The notes under the pieces: model-generated
Databases searched by the model: none
Seen by the model: the letters and a program-made list of their open reading frames with translations, nothing else
Told to the model about the DNA's origin: nothing
Part shown: one piece after another, positions 1 to 8,403 of the stretch
How the letters are laid out: each line of letters starts with the position of its first letter
Position numbering within the stretch: position 1 is the first letter of the stretch
Made by a program: the position numbers and the translations under genes
Assembly (NCBI RefSeq): GCF_023740735.1
Contig: NZ_JAMRXH010000024.1
Span: forward strand, 31,239-93,723
From: Nocardia sp. CDC159
Lineage (GTDB): Bacteria > Actinomycetota > Actinomycetes > Mycobacteriales > Mycobacteriaceae
Reading direction: 5' to 3'
DNA length: 62,485 nt

Positions 1-1412
1 CCACGCTGCGAAGGTATTTCGCCTTCGTCGCGCCGTCGCTGGTATCGCTGGTCGGCGGTCTGCTGGCCGGCCTGGGGCTGCTGTTCGTGTTCAGCTGGCA
101 GATCGGTCTGGTCCAGACGGTGATCGCGATTCCGCTGGTGCTGCTGTCGCTGCGGTTCGAGCAGCAGTACGGCCGCGCCTCGCGGCGGGCTCAGGACCAG
201 TCGGGCGATCTGGCCACCACGGTCGAGGAATCGGCCCAGGGCATCCGGGTGCTGAAGGCGTTCGGTCGCGGGCCCTGGTTCGGGCGGCGATTCCGCGGCC
301 AGGCCCTCGAACTGCAGCACCTCGAGATGGACAAGGTGCGGTTGGCCGCGCGGCTGTGGACCGCCCTGAACGTGCTGTCCGGCCTCGGTATCGCAGCGGC
401 GCTGGCGATCGGCGGCTATCTGCTGGTCCATCAGGCGATGACGCTCGGCACGCTGGTCGCGGGCATCACCCTCGCGACATTTCTGCAGTGGCCGATCATG
501 GGTTTGGGCTTCCTACTGGCGGAGTCGAACCACGCCCGCACGGCGGCCGAGCGGTACTGGGAGATCATCGACACCCCGGTCACCATCACCGATCCCGAGC
601 GGCCGGTGCCGCTGCCGCGCACATTGCGCGGCGAATTGCGGTTCGACCACGTGCGTTTCCGCTTTCCGGACGCCGAACGCGATCTGCTGCAGGACGTTTC
701 GCTGCGGATCCGACCGGGGGAGACGGTCGCGGTGGTCGGCGCCACCGGCAGCGGCAAATCCGCGCTGCTCGCCCTGGTGCCGCGGCTGTTCGACGTGAGC
801 GCGGGCGCGGTGACCATCGATGGCGTGGATCTGCGCGAGGTGTCGCTGGCCGAACTGCGCACGGTGGTGTCGGTGGCCTTCGAGGATCCGGTGCTGTTCT
901 CGGCGAGCGTGCGCGAGAACATCTCCCTCGGCTTCCCGGACGCCACGACCGAGCAGGTGCGCGCAGCCCTCGAGGTCGCCTGCGCCACCGAATTCGTCGA
1001 CGAACTGCCGTGGGGACTGCGCACCCGGATCGGTGAGCAGGGCCTGAGCCTGTCCGGCGGCCAGCGGCAGCGCCTCGCGCTGGCGCGCGCGGTGCTCAAC
1101 CGGCAGCGCCACGCGGGCGGGCACATCGTCGTGCTCGACGATCCGCTCTCGGCGCTGGATGTCGCCACCGAGGAGGTGGTGCAGGCCCGGCTGCATGCCG
1201 CGCTGGCGGGCGCGACCGTACTGCTGGTGGCCCACCGGCCCTCCACGGCCGCCTGGGCCGACCGGGTGGCCGTACTCGACGAGGGCCGCATCATCGCCGA
1301 GGGTCCGCACGAGCAACTGCTCGAAACCTGTTCGCGCTATCGGGAACTGATGGGAGGTGACATCGATGACGCAGGTGCAGCAAGTGAATTCGCCGCAGAA
1401 GGACGACGCTGA
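1..1412 (+). CDS. ABC exporter half-transporter, degenerate NBD (5' truncated)
   Basis: The open frame runs from the window edge (first whole codon at 3) to TGA at 1410-1412, so the N-terminal part of the membrane domain lies outside. What remains is the later membrane helices of an ABC exporter fold followed by a nucleotide-binding domain: Walker A GATGSGKSA (about 739-765), signature LSGGQRQR, Walker B VVLDDPLSALD and an H-loop histidine (VAHRP). The residue after Walker B is Asp, not the catalytic Glu, which is typical of the degenerate half of a heterodimeric exporter. The next gene overlaps it, has the Glu and is the evident partner. Substrate unknown. Confidence 0.9.
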   Translation, partial: TLRRYFAFVAPSLVSLVGGLLAGLGLLFVFSWQIGLVQTVIAIPLVLLSLRFEQQYGRASRRAQDQSGDLATTVEESAQGIRVLKAFGRGPWFGRRFRGQALELQHLEMDKVRLAARLWTALNVLSGLGIAAALAIGGYLLVHQAMTLGTLVAGITLATFLQWPIMGLGFLLAESNHARTAAERYWEIIDTPVTITDPERPVPLPRTLRGELRFDHVRFRFPDAERDLLQDVSLRIRPGETVAVVGATGSGKSALLALVPRLFDVSAGAVTIDGVDLREVSLAELRTVVSVAFEDPVLFSASVRENISLGFPDATTEQVRAALEVACATEFVDELPWGLRTRIGEQGLSLSGGQRQRLALARAVLNRQRHAGGHIVVLDDPLSALDVATEEVVQARLHAALAGATVLLVAHRPSTAAWADRVAVLDEGRIIAEGPHEQLLETCSRYRELMGGDIDDAGAASEFAAEGRR

Positions 1413-3258
1413 GGAGGAGTGGCGCGGCGTCGCCGCCGAGGAATCCGAGGCGACCGACGCGGTGAACCTGGCCCTGGCGGCCCGCTCGCGGCGGCTGCTG
1501 TGGTCGCTGGTGCGCCCGTACCGGATGGCCGCGCTGTGGTCGCTGGTGCTGATCGTGATCGACAACGCCGCCATGGTGTCCGCGCCGTTGTTCATCGCGC
1601 ACGGACTCGATACGGGCGTGGGCCGGGCGATGGCGGGGGATTGGATGCCGCTGCTGGTGGCGGTCGGCGGGGCCACCGGCTGCGCGCTGCTCACCGGGGT
1701 CACCACCTTCCTGTTCGTCCGGGTGTCCGGGCGGCTCAGCCAGCAGGTGCTGTTCGACCTGCGCATGCGGGTGTTCACGCATGTGCAGCGGCTGTCGATC
1801 GCGTTCCACGAGAACTACACCTCCGGCAAGATCGTCGCGCGGCTGACCAGCGATCTGGAATCGCTCGAGGATCTGCTCGACCGGGCGCTGAACGACGCGC
1901 TGAGCGCGGTACTTTCGGTGGGCACCATCGCGGTCATCATGCTGTGGCTCGACATTCCGCTGGCGCTGGTGGTGCTGGCCGGATTCGCGCCACTGGTTTA
2001 TGTCACGCGCTGGGCCCAGCGGCGGCAGCGGGCCGGATATCGTCGCACCCGCGGGGCGATCGCCAAGGTCGTCGTGCACTTCGTGGAGACGATGGGCGGC
2101 ATTCGCGCGGTGCAGGCGTTCCGGCGGGAGCGGCGCAACGAGACCATCCTGTCCGGTGAGGATGCCGAATTCCGGGAGGCGAATGCCGCCGCGCTGCGGG
2201 GTATGGCCCACTACATCGGTCTGGTGCGGTTGATCAACAATGCCTCCACCGTGGTGATCCTGCTGGTCGGCGGGTGGCGAGTCATCCACGGTCACACCGA
2301 AATCGGTGTGCTGGCGGCGTTCCTGCTGTATCTGCGGCAGTTCTACGGTCCGCTGGACGAGCTCGCGCAGGTGTTCAACTCCTATCAGTCCGCGGCCGCG
2401 GCACTGGAGCGCGTTTCCGGGGTACTGGAGGAGCGGCCCACCGTGGCCGAGCCGGAGCACCCGCGGCGGCTCGAGCGCGCCCGGGGCGAACTTCGTTTGG
2501 CGGATGTGTATTTCGAGTATCCGCCGCGAAAGACGCAGGGCGACGGGGAAAGCGACGGCGAATCGGCGAAACGGCCGGTGCTGCCGCTGTTCTCGCTCGA
2601 TATTCCGGCCGGTCAGGTGGTGGCTCTGGTCGGTGCCACCGGGGCCGGTAAGTCGACGCTGGCCAAGCTGATCGCGCGGTTCTACGATCCGTCCGGCGGC
2701 GCCGTCCGGCTCGACGGCATCGATCTGCGCGAGCTCTCCGATGCCGATCTGCGCCGCGCGGTCGCGATGGTGACCCAGGAGGCCTATCTGTTCTCCGGTT
2801 CGGTGGCCGACAACATCCGGCTCGGCAAACCCGAGGCGACCGACGCCGAGGTGCGGTCGGCGGCCCGCGCGGTCGGCCTGCACGAATTCGTCCTGTCGCT
2901 GCCGGAGGGTTATGAGACCGACGTGCGCAAGCGCGGTGGCCGCCTGTCGGCGGGGCAGCGGCAACTGGTCGCGTTCGCCCGGGTCTTCCTGGCCGATCCG
3001 GCGGTGATCGTGCTGGACGAGGCCACCTCCAGCCTCGACATCCCCGGCGAGCGGCAGGTGCAGCGGGCGCTGGAGACCGTGCTGCGCGAGCGGACCGCGG
3101 TGATCATCGCGCACCGGCTGTCCACCGTGGCGATTGCCGACCGTGTGCTGGTGCTCGATGGCGGTCGCATCGTCGAGGACGGCAGTCCCGCCGAACTGAT
3201 CGCCGCCACCGGTCGTTTCGCCACCCTGCACACGGCGTGGCGGGAATCGCTGGTGTAG
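1366..3258 (+). CDS. ABC exporter half-transporter, catalytic NBD
   Basis: This is an ABC exporter with an N-terminal six-helix membrane domain (about residues 40-330) and a C-terminal ATPase domain. Visible motifs are Walker A GATGAGKST, signature LSAGQRQL, Walker B VIVLDEATSSLD with catalytic Glu, and an H-loop (IAHRLS). The ATG at 1366 is preferred because GGGAGG lies at 1352-1357 with an 8-nt spacer; an upstream GTG at 1357 overlaps that site. The gene starts inside the preceding half-transporter gene, so the two are translationally coupled. Its LSAGQ signature would face the partner's Asp-type Walker site, giving one active and one degenerate ATP site. The exported substrate cannot be read from sequence. 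Confidence 0.93.
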   Translation: MTQVQQVNSPQKDDAEEEWRGVAAEESEATDAVNLALAARSRRLLWSLVRPYRMAALWSLVLIVIDNAAMVSAPLFIAHGLDTGVGRAMAGDWMPLLVAVGGATGCALLTGVTTFLFVRVSGRLSQQVLFDLRMRVFTHVQRLSIAFHENYTSGKIVARLTSDLESLEDLLDRALNDALSAVLSVGTIAVIMLWLDIPLALVVLAGFAPLVYVTRWAQRRQRAGYRRTRGAIAKVVVHFVETMGGIRAVQAFRRERRNETILSGEDAEFREANAAALRGMAHYIGLVRLINNASTVVILLVGGWRVIHGHTEIGVLAAFLLYLRQFYGPLDELAQVFNSYQSAAAALERVSGVLEERPTVAEPEHPRRLERARGELRLADVYFEYPPRKTQGDGESDGESAKRPVLPLFSLDIPAGQVVALVGATGAGKSTLAKLIARFYDPSGGAVRLDGIDLRELSDADLRRAVAMVTQEAYLFSGSVADNIRLGKPEATDAEVRSAARAVGLHEFVLSLPEGYETDVRKRGGRLSAGQRQLVAFARVFLADPAVIVLDEATSSLDIPGERQVQRALETVLRERTAVIIAHRLSTVAIADRVLVLDGGRIVEDGSPAELIAATGRFATLHTAWRESLV

Positions 3259-3308
3259 CGGAGATGGATGTGAGCAAGGCGCTGCTCTCCGGACGGCCGG
3301 CCGTCGCC

Positions 3309-3314
3309 TACGGT
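3309..3314 (+). promoter_or_regulatory. -10 hexamer TACGGT of a leaderless promoter
   Basis: TACGGT ends 6 nt before the GTG at 3321, the spacing expected for an actinobacterial leaderless transcript. This argues for the 3321 start over in-frame starts further upstream. Confidence 0.55.
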
Positions 3315-3320
3315 AGAGGG

Positions 3321-3959
3321 GTGAGCAACCCAGCCCAGGGCAATTCGGCGGCCGCCCCGGAGAGCGGTGCAGGCGTGGACACGACGACCGAGGCGTCGCG
3401 CTGGCCGGCGATTCTCACCTGGCGGGCGCACAACGCGTCGCGCATGGAATCGGTGCGAGTCATCCTGACCGGCAACCGAATTCGCGCCTCCGGCCGCATG
3501 ATCGCGGGCGAATGCGAGGACCACCCCGCCTTCAGCGCGTCCTACGACCTGATCACCGACGAGAACGGCATCACCAAGCGCCTGTCGCTGCGCAGCACGG
3601 TCGCCTCCGGCGAGCGCCACGCCTCCATCGCCCGCGACCAGGAAAACTACTGGCTGATAGACGCGGGCGGCACCCACGTCCGCTCCACCTTCGGCGGCGC
3701 CCTGGACGTGGACGTCGTCCTCAGCCCCTTCTTCAACACCCTCCCGATCCGCCGCTACGGCCTGGCCCACGCCACCGAGGACATCCACGTCCCCGTCGTC
3801 TACGTCCGCCTACCCGACCTCCTGGTCCAGGAAGCCAGCCTCACCTACTCCAGCGGCCCCGACGGCATCCACGTACTGTCCCCGGTATCCAGCGCCACGG
3901 TCACCGTCGACTCGGACGGTTTCGTCCTCGACTATCCAGGACTGGCCGAGCGGATCTGA
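3321..3959 (+). CDS. Putative glycolipid-binding protein (DUF1089-like)
   Basis: The 212-aa soluble protein has a low-complexity N-terminus and then a beta-rich domain beginning near LTWRAHNASRMESV. It resembles the putative glycolipid-binding family (PF06475/DUF1089), whose members are about 180-200 aa; this is recognition from sequence style, not a search. No signal peptide or membrane segment is visible. The GTG start at 3321 is chosen because of the -10 hexamer 6 nt upstream. The 3' end overlaps the convergent downstream gene by 28 bp. No catalytic residues can be assigned. Confidence 0.7.
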   Translation: MSNPAQGNSAAAPESGAGVDTTTEASRWPAILTWRAHNASRMESVRVILTGNRIRASGRMIAGECEDHPAFSASYDLITDENGITKRLSLRSTVASGERHASIARDQENYWLIDAGGTHVRSTFGGALDVDVVLSPFFNTLPIRRYGLAHATEDIHVPVVYVRLPDLLVQEASLTYSSGPDGIHVLSPVSSATVTVDSDGFVLDYPGLAERI

Positions 3960-4516
3960 GCGCCGCCGGGTTCGCCGGTTCCCGGGGATAGCCATTGCTG
4001 ATCTCCGGGCGGCAGCTCGCCGGTTGTGACGCCGAGATCCCTACGGGCGCAGGCATAGAACTCGTTTCGCCGACGCCCCATCTCCGCATTCCGCCGCAGG
4101 TAGTCCGCCTGTTCGAAGACGACCTGCCCCTTGGCCGCCCAACCGAGCTCCCATGCCGCCCGGTTCCAGGCGCGGGCTGCCGCGACTGCCTCGGGAGAAC
4201 CGAGCAACAAGACGGTCTCCCACTTCACGGTCTTCTCCGCCTCCGCCGCGGCCAGCTCCTGCAGCCCGCCCTCGAGATCGATCGGCTGAGCCACGGCCGG
4301 ATAGCCCCGTGCCGCCGCCAACCGATACGACACCTGCACATACTGCTTCAGCGCGTTCGCATACTCGCTATACGCCACCAGCCGCTTGTCATCCCACCGA
4401 ACATCCTGACTCCGCTGCCATTTCCCCCGCTCGATCAGGGTGGTCACCGTAAACGTCGAGGCCCCACCCAAGACTACGGCCGCCAGCGTAATGAGCTGCT
4501 GTACCACGGGATTCAC
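3932..4516 (-). CDS. Membrane-anchored protein of unknown function
   Basis: The 194-aa protein begins with one hydrophobic segment (VVQQLITLAAVVLGGASTF region, about residues 3-25) followed by a polar, helix-rich domain with Trp-rich motifs such as WDDKRLVAYSEYANAL. A signal anchor with the rest in the cytoplasm is likely. The GTG at 4516 is chosen because the longer upstream frame encodes low-complexity Pro/Gly/Arg sequence; no strong ribosome binding site decides it. The family is not recognised. It converges on, and overlaps by 28 bp, the glycolipid-binding-like gene. Confidence 0.6.
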   Translation of the reverse strand: MNPVVQQLITLAAVVLGGASTFTVTTLIERGKWQRSQDVRWDDKRLVAYSEYANALKQYVQVSYRLAAARGYPAVAQPIDLEGGLQELAAAEAEKTVKWETVLLLGSPEAVAAARAWNRAAWELGWAAKGQVVFEQADYLRRNAEMGRRRNEFYACARRDLGVTTGELPPGDQQWLSPGTGEPGGAQIRSASPG

Positions 4517-4721
4517 CAGTCGATTCTGAGGCAACCGGGGCCCGTTGGGCCACGGTTCACCGTCCCCATCGGCCCGTCCCTCGAGCTGTCTTCTTTCGCC
4601 CGGCCAGCCGTCAACTCCTGCCCGGCTGGCCCCTCGTTTCCCGCTCGGGTTGGCCTGGCCTCTCATTTCGCCGTTCAGGCGCGCCAGCGCCTGGACGGGG
4701 CTCACGCGAACGCGTTGTCGT

Positions 4722-5663
4722 TCAGGTGAGGTCGCGGATCACTCCGCCGCGTTGTCCCGCCTCGCGCAGTCGTTCGAGCCAGTCGTGGTCGCCGGGGTGG
4801 ATGTCGGTGATGTCCCAGCGTTGCAGGGTGTCGTAGCGAACGCGTTCGCTGTAGCCCGCGTCGATCAGGTTGCCGAGGGTGCCGTTGGTGGTGAGGTGGT
4901 CGCGGGCGTCGCTTAGTAGGCGGAGGGTGTCGTCGAGGGCCTCGCGCAGGGCCGTGGCGTTCGGCTCGCAGATGGCTCGGACCAGGTCGGGGGCGGTGGC
5001 GGCGACGCGGGTGCCGTCGCGGAAGGAGCCCGCGGCCAGGCCGAGGGCCAGGTCGCCCCCGCCCGCGCCCGCGACCGCCAGGGCCTCGGCCAGGACGTGC
5101 GGCAGATGTGAGATGCGCGCGACCGCGCGGTCGTGTTCGGCGGCGACCACCGGGACCACGACCGAGCCGCAGTCCAATGCCAGCCGGACCACCCGCGTCC
5201 ACGGGTCGACGTGGCTGCCCGGATCGACGCCGACCGCCCAGGCCGCACCCCGGAACAGATCCGCGGTGGATGCGGCCCAACCCGATTCGGCGGTGCCCGC
5301 CATCGGATGCCCGCCCACGTACCGGGCGTCGAGCTCATGTTTGCGGACGGCCGCGGCCACCGGCGCTTTCACGCTGATCACATCGGTGAGCGGGCAATCG
5401 GGCGCGAACTCCCGCACATCCGACAGGATCGAGTCCAGCGCGGGCATCGGCACGCCGATCACGATCAGCGCGTCCGCCGCGGCGGCGCGCCGGAGCACGG
5501 CCGCGATATCGCCGTCGACATCGAAGCCGTCGGCCCGCGCGGCCCGCGCTCCCGTCTCGGAACGGTTGTACCCCCAGGTCTCATACCCGGCCGCCGCGGC
5601 GGCGCGCAGCACCGATCCGCCGATCAAGCCGGTCCCCAGCACGCACACCGACGACTTTTTCAC
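4722..5663 (-). CDS. tyrA: Prephenate dehydrogenase (tyrosine biosynthesis)
   Basis: The enzyme converts prephenate to 4-hydroxyphenylpyruvate with NAD(P)+ and CO2 release, the TyrA step of tyrosine synthesis. The 313-aa protein opens with a Rossmann nucleotide-binding motif GTGLIGGS, then the conserved GGHPMAGTAESGW block that binds prephenate in this family, and a helical C-terminal dimerisation domain. GTG at 5663 is chosen because it lies just before the Rossmann strand; the longer frame upstream is a shadow of the divergent gene. Only 58 bp separate it from the divergent TadA-associated gene, so the promoters are adjacent. No ACT domain is present. Confidence 0.92.
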   Translation of the reverse strand: MKKSSVCVLGTGLIGGSVLRAAAAAGYETWGYNRSETGARAARADGFDVDGDIAAVLRRAAAADALIVIGVPMPALDSILSDVREFAPDCPLTDVISVKAPVAAAVRKHELDARYVGGHPMAGTAESGWAASTADLFRGAAWAVGVDPGSHVDPWTRVVRLALDCGSVVVPVVAAEHDRAVARISHLPHVLAEALAVAGAGGGDLALGLAAGSFRDGTRVAATAPDLVRAICEPNATALREALDDTLRLLSDARDHLTTNGTLGNLIDAGYSERVRYDTLQRWDITDIHPGDHDWLERLREAGQRGGVIRDLT

Positions 5664-5708
5664 CCGACCAGATTCGCATACGACTTCAACATTTCCGCCC
5701 AAGCGGAC

Positions 5709-5714
5709 TACCGT
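5709..5714 (+). promoter_or_regulatory. -10 hexamer TACCGT, leaderless promoter of tadA unit
   Basis: TACCGT lies 7 nt before the ATG at 5722. The transcript probably begins at or next to the start codon, and no Shine-Dalgarno is present. Confidence 0.55.
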
Positions 5715-5721
5715 TGCGGCC

Positions 5722-6258
5722 ATGGCACAGCGCTCGAGCACCAACAGGGCGGCGTCGGACGATTTCGACGACGTGGAAGGGTTCGCCGTGGCGGTTGTCC
5801 GCGAGGAAAGCAAATGGCGATGCACTCCGCTCAGCCCAGCAGCACTGACCAGTCTGTCCGCGGCCGAAAACGAGCTGCGCGCGCTGCGCAGCACCGGCGC
5901 GGTGTTCGGTCTGCTCGATGTCGACGACGAGTTCTTCATCGTGCTGCGGCCCGCCCCCACGGGTTCGCGCCTGCTGCTCTCGGACGCCACGGCCGCCATC
6001 GACTACGACATCGCCGCCGAAGTGCTCGATGCGCTGAACGTCGAGATCCCGGACATCGACCCTGACGAACTCGACGAGATCGAACCCTGGGAGGAGGGTG
6101 ATCTGGGCGTGCTGGCCGACCTCGGCCTGCCCGAACCGGTGCTCAGCGTGATCCTGGCCGAGACGGACCTCTACCCGGACGAGCAGCTCGGCATGATCGC
6201 CCAGCGCCTCGGCTTCGCCAACGAACTCGCCGCGGTCCTGGACAAGCTTCCGCGCTGA
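5722..6258 (+). CDS. tRNA adenosine deaminase-associated protein
   Basis: The 178-aa acidic protein matches the actinobacterial family annotated as tRNA adenosine deaminase-associated protein, always found just upstream of tadA. The C-terminal half is Asp/Glu rich (IPDIDPDELDEIEPWEEGD) and ends in a short helical region. The stop at 6258 is 4 nt before the tadA start, so the two are co-transcribed. Start chosen at ATG 5722 because a -10 hexamer sits 7 nt upstream. It has no known catalytic motif; a helper role for TadA is suggested only by conserved neighbourhood. Confidence 0.85.
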   Translation: MAQRSSTNRAASDDFDDVEGFAVAVVREESKWRCTPLSPAALTSLSAAENELRALRSTGAVFGLLDVDDEFFIVLRPAPTGSRLLLSDATAAIDYDIAAEVLDALNVEIPDIDPDELDEIEPWEEGDLGVLADLGLPEPVLSVILAETDLYPDEQLGMIAQRLGFANELAAVLDKLPR

Positions 6259-6262
6259 CCCG

Positions 6263-6718
6263 GTGCTCTCCGACGAGGATCTGATCCGCGCGGCCCTGTC
6301 GGCGGCCGCGGCCGCCGACCCCCGCGACGTACCCGTGGGCGCGGTCGTCTTCGACGCCTCCGGTCGTGAGCTGGCGCGTGCCGCCAACGCCCGCGAGGCC
6401 ACCGGCGACCCCACCGCCCACGCCGAAATCCTGGCCCTGCGCCGCGCGGCCCAGGTCCACGGCGACGGCTGGCGCCTGACCGGCGCCACCCTCGCGGTAA
6501 CCCTGGAACCCTGCACGATGTGTGCGGGCGCCCTCGTCCTCGCCCGCGTCGACCGCCTCGTCTTCGGCGCCTGGGAGCCCAAGACCGGCGCCGTAGGCTC
6601 CCTCTGGGACGTAGTCCGTGACCGACGTCTCAACCACCGCCCTCAGGTCCGCGGCGGCGTCCTCGAATCCGCCTGCGCCGCAACCCTGGACACCTTCTTC
6701 CGCACCCACCGCCCATAA
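6263..6718 (+). CDS. tadA: tRNA-specific adenosine deaminase TadA
   Basis: TadA deaminates adenosine at the wobble position (A34) of tRNA-Arg(ACG) to inosine. The 151-aa length is typical. The zinc and catalytic motifs of the cytidine-deaminase fold are visible: HAE (proton-shuttling Glu, in PTAHAEILAL) and PCTMCAGAL (two Cys zinc ligands). The GTG at 6263 follows the preceding gene by 4 nt, consistent with translational coupling. Downstream comes tRNA-Ser with its own terminator. Confidence 0.95.
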   Translation: MLSDEDLIRAALSAAAAADPRDVPVGAVVFDASGRELARAANAREATGDPTAHAEILALRRAAQVHGDGWRLTGATLAVTLEPCTMCAGALVLARVDRLVFGAWEPKTGAVGSLWDVVRDRRLNHRPQVRGGVLESACAATLDTFFRTHRP

Positions 6719-6784
6719 CTCCCCATCCGCCCCCCCTTCCAGCCGATTTCGAGATCCACGGGTCGTTCCGGTAAAGTCACCTGC

Positions 6785-6875
6785 GGTGGCGTGTCCGAGC
6801 GGCCTAAGGAGCACGCCTCGAAAGCGTGTGTGGGGTAACCCCCCACCGAGGGTTCAAATCCCTCCGCCACCGCCA
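6785..6875 (+). tRNA. tRNA-Ser, anticodon CGA, CCA encoded
   Basis: The acceptor stem GGTGGCG (6785-6791) pairs with CGCCACC (6865-6871), followed by discriminator G and encoded CCA (6873-6875). The anticodon CGA is at 6819-6821. A long variable arm (type II tRNA) and the T-loop GGTTCAAATCC are present. It reads UCG codons. Confidence 0.97.
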
Positions 6876-6912
6876 AAGCCCCTCACCTGAATTGCCAGGT
6901 GAGGGGCTTTTT
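6876..6912 (+). terminator. Intrinsic terminator after tRNA-Ser(CGA)
   Basis: A hairpin with perfect arms AAGCCCCTCACCTG and CAGGTGAGGGGCTT, a 6-nt loop and a T run (6908-6912) follows directly on the tRNA. Confidence 0.93.
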
Positions 6913-6947
6913 CTATGCCGCGGAACCGCCTTCCCGGCGGTTTGGAC

Positions 6948-7144
6948 TCACTCGCAGAACGTCGGGCCCTGGTTGAGGTGGATCACGCGCAGGACAGTGC
7001 ACATGGCCTGCTTCTGAATCTCCGCCGAGCCGCTGGCCGATCCGGTGGCGCCGTCCATGGGCGGTCCGGCCTGGGCGGGGGCGGCGGTCAGGAGGGCCGT
7101 GGCGGTCAGGAGGGCGGCGGCGAGGGGCGGGAGAGTCGGAGCAT
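6948..7144 (-). pseudogene. Small secreted protein interrupted by a frameshift
   Basis: ATG at 7144 has an AAAGG-type ribosome site about 10 nt upstream and begins MLRLSRP, but the frame stops after 12 codons. Moving to the next frame, which needs one missing base in the C-rich stretch near 7121-7127, gives a textbook secretion signal (AAALLTATALLTAAPAQA) and a mature part with two cysteines ending GPTFCE at 6951. The intact product would be about 65 aa with cleavage after AQA. This is either a true frameshift or a sequencing error in a homopolymer-rich, internally repeated segment. Family unknown. Confidence 0.6.
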
Positions 7145-7386
7145 CGTGAAATCGCCTTTTCTGGAACGGTTTTCGGTGTGTTGTGCTTTCCGATTTGTCT
7201 GATCGGGAACCGTTCCGGACTTGTTAACTTCGATCTTGTCGCCGCCGCTCCCGCCCCTCGCCCGCTCGGGAAGTGTGGGGCAGTTCGACGGGTGAGGGGC
7301 GGGGCGGTCCTCCACATCGAGCCTCCGATCCACTCGTACGCGGGCTGCGGTGTGGCCGTCGGTGATCGGGGCTCGTGGGCGGCGGG

Positions 7387-7575
7387 TCAGGCGACTTCGG
7401 AGTTTCGGTGTTCGGTGAGTTCGGTGAAGATTCGTAGGCCCTCGGCGACCTTGCCGGAGAGGATGTTGAGTTGTTCGGGGTTCAGGGGGTCGCTGGTGGC
7501 TGCGGCGGAGGCGAGGCGGTCGCGGACCTGCTCCAGCCACAGTTGCGCGAACTGGATGTGGCGGTCGAGAGGCAT
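7387..7575 (-). CDS. Small conserved-looking protein, 62 aa
   Basis: The 62-aa protein begins MPLDRHIQFAQLWLEQVRD and is predicted helical and soluble. The amphipathic pattern and normal actinobacterial codon use support it as a real gene. It has no motif I recognise. It lies just downstream of, and on the same strand as, the TetR gene (42 nt gap), so it may be its second cistron. Confidence 0.55.
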   Translation of the reverse strand: MPLDRHIQFAQLWLEQVRDRLASAAATSDPLNPEQLNILSGKVAEGLRIFTELTEHRNSEVA

Positions 7576-7617
7576 GCGTCGACCCTACCGGAATTCGAAC
7601 ATCAGTTCGAGTATTGA

Positions 7618-8352
7618 CTAGTCGCGATTTTCGGTCATCTCGCCCGCGTAGAGCGCACGCAGGCCCGCGGCGGCGAGGGCGGTGCAGTGCTCGACGAGGT
7701 CGGTCATGGGCAGGGTGAGATGACCCTCCTGTTTCTCGGTGATCACCTGTTGCAGCATCCCGACCACGGCGTGGGAGTAGACCTCGACCGTGGCGGCGGG
7801 CGCGGCGTCGGGGCGGGCCCGGCGGGCGGTCTCGGCGACCAATGCGGCGAAGCGGCGCAACGATTCCCGCATATGGCCCTCGGCCTGGGCGCTCGCCGGT
7901 TCGGCGAAGACGATGCGCAGTTTCCGCCGGTCGGCGGCCAGGGCCTCCAGAAAGGTGCCGATTCCGGCACGCAACTTCCGGTCGCCCGCGGCCGGTTCCG
8001 CCGCGACCGCCGCCGCGACCGCCTCGAACAATTCGGCCACCACCGCGTCGAACACCGTCACGAACAGTTCCCTTGTGCCCGCGAAGGATTCGTAGAAGTA
8101 CCGATCGGTGAGCCCGGCCGCGCGGCAGATGTCCTTGACCCCCGTGGACAGCACGCCCCGGGTGCCGAACAGCTCGAAACCGGCGCGCAGCAGCTGCTCG
8201 CGGCGGGCCGCCATGCGCGCTTCGGCATCGATGCCGCCGTAGCGGCGGCTGGGTCGGCGGCGTGGGCCGTCGGCGGGTTCGGGCACCCGGTTCTCCCTTC
8301 GATCTCGGTGATCGGTACTCGTCGCCGCCATTATCGCGCGCGCGGACCTCAC
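7618..8352 (-). CDS. TetR-family transcriptional regulator
   Basis: A 244-aa TetR-type repressor with an N-terminal helix-turn-helix region (RREQLLRAGFELFGTRG, then VKDICRAAGLTDRYFYESF, about residues 49-95) and a variable ligand-binding C-terminal domain. The GTG at 8352 has TATTTA 6 nt upstream and fits a leaderless start; an in-frame ATG at 8331 is an alternative. It is divergent from the FAD oxidoreductase, and an 18-bp palindrome between them is the likely operator. Ligand unknown. Confidence 0.88.
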   Translation of the reverse strand: MRSARAIMAATSTDHRDRRENRVPEPADGPRRRPSRRYGGIDAEARMAARREQLLRAGFELFGTRGVLSTGVKDICRAAGLTDRYFYESFAGTRELFVTVFDAVVAELFEAVAAAVAAEPAAGDRKLRAGIGTFLEALAADRRKLRIVFAEPASAQAEGHMRESLRRFAALVAETARRARPDAAPAATVEVYSHAVVGMLQQVITEKQEGHLTLPMTDLVEHCTALAAAGLRALYAGEMTENRD

Positions 8353-8364
8353 CTCTGGTAAATA

Positions 8365-8382
8365 TGACTATCGCAATCGTCA
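8365..8382. promoter_or_regulatory. Palindromic operator between TetR and FAD oxidoreductase
   Basis: The 18-bp imperfect inverted repeat has outer arms TGAC and GTCA, with 14 of 18 positions symmetric. It lies directly upstream of the TetR gene's -10-like TATTTA and 22 bp before the oxidoreductase start, so one bound repressor could control both. Confidence 0.5.
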
Positions 8383-8403
8383 GATTTGGAAGAGGCGGTC
8401 GGG

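Noticed and set aside
356..1294. Long antisense and alternate-frame reading frames inside the first ABC gene
   Set aside because: They lack ribosome sites and consist of Arg/Pro/Ala-rich low-complexity protein, the usual high-GC shadow of a real gene.
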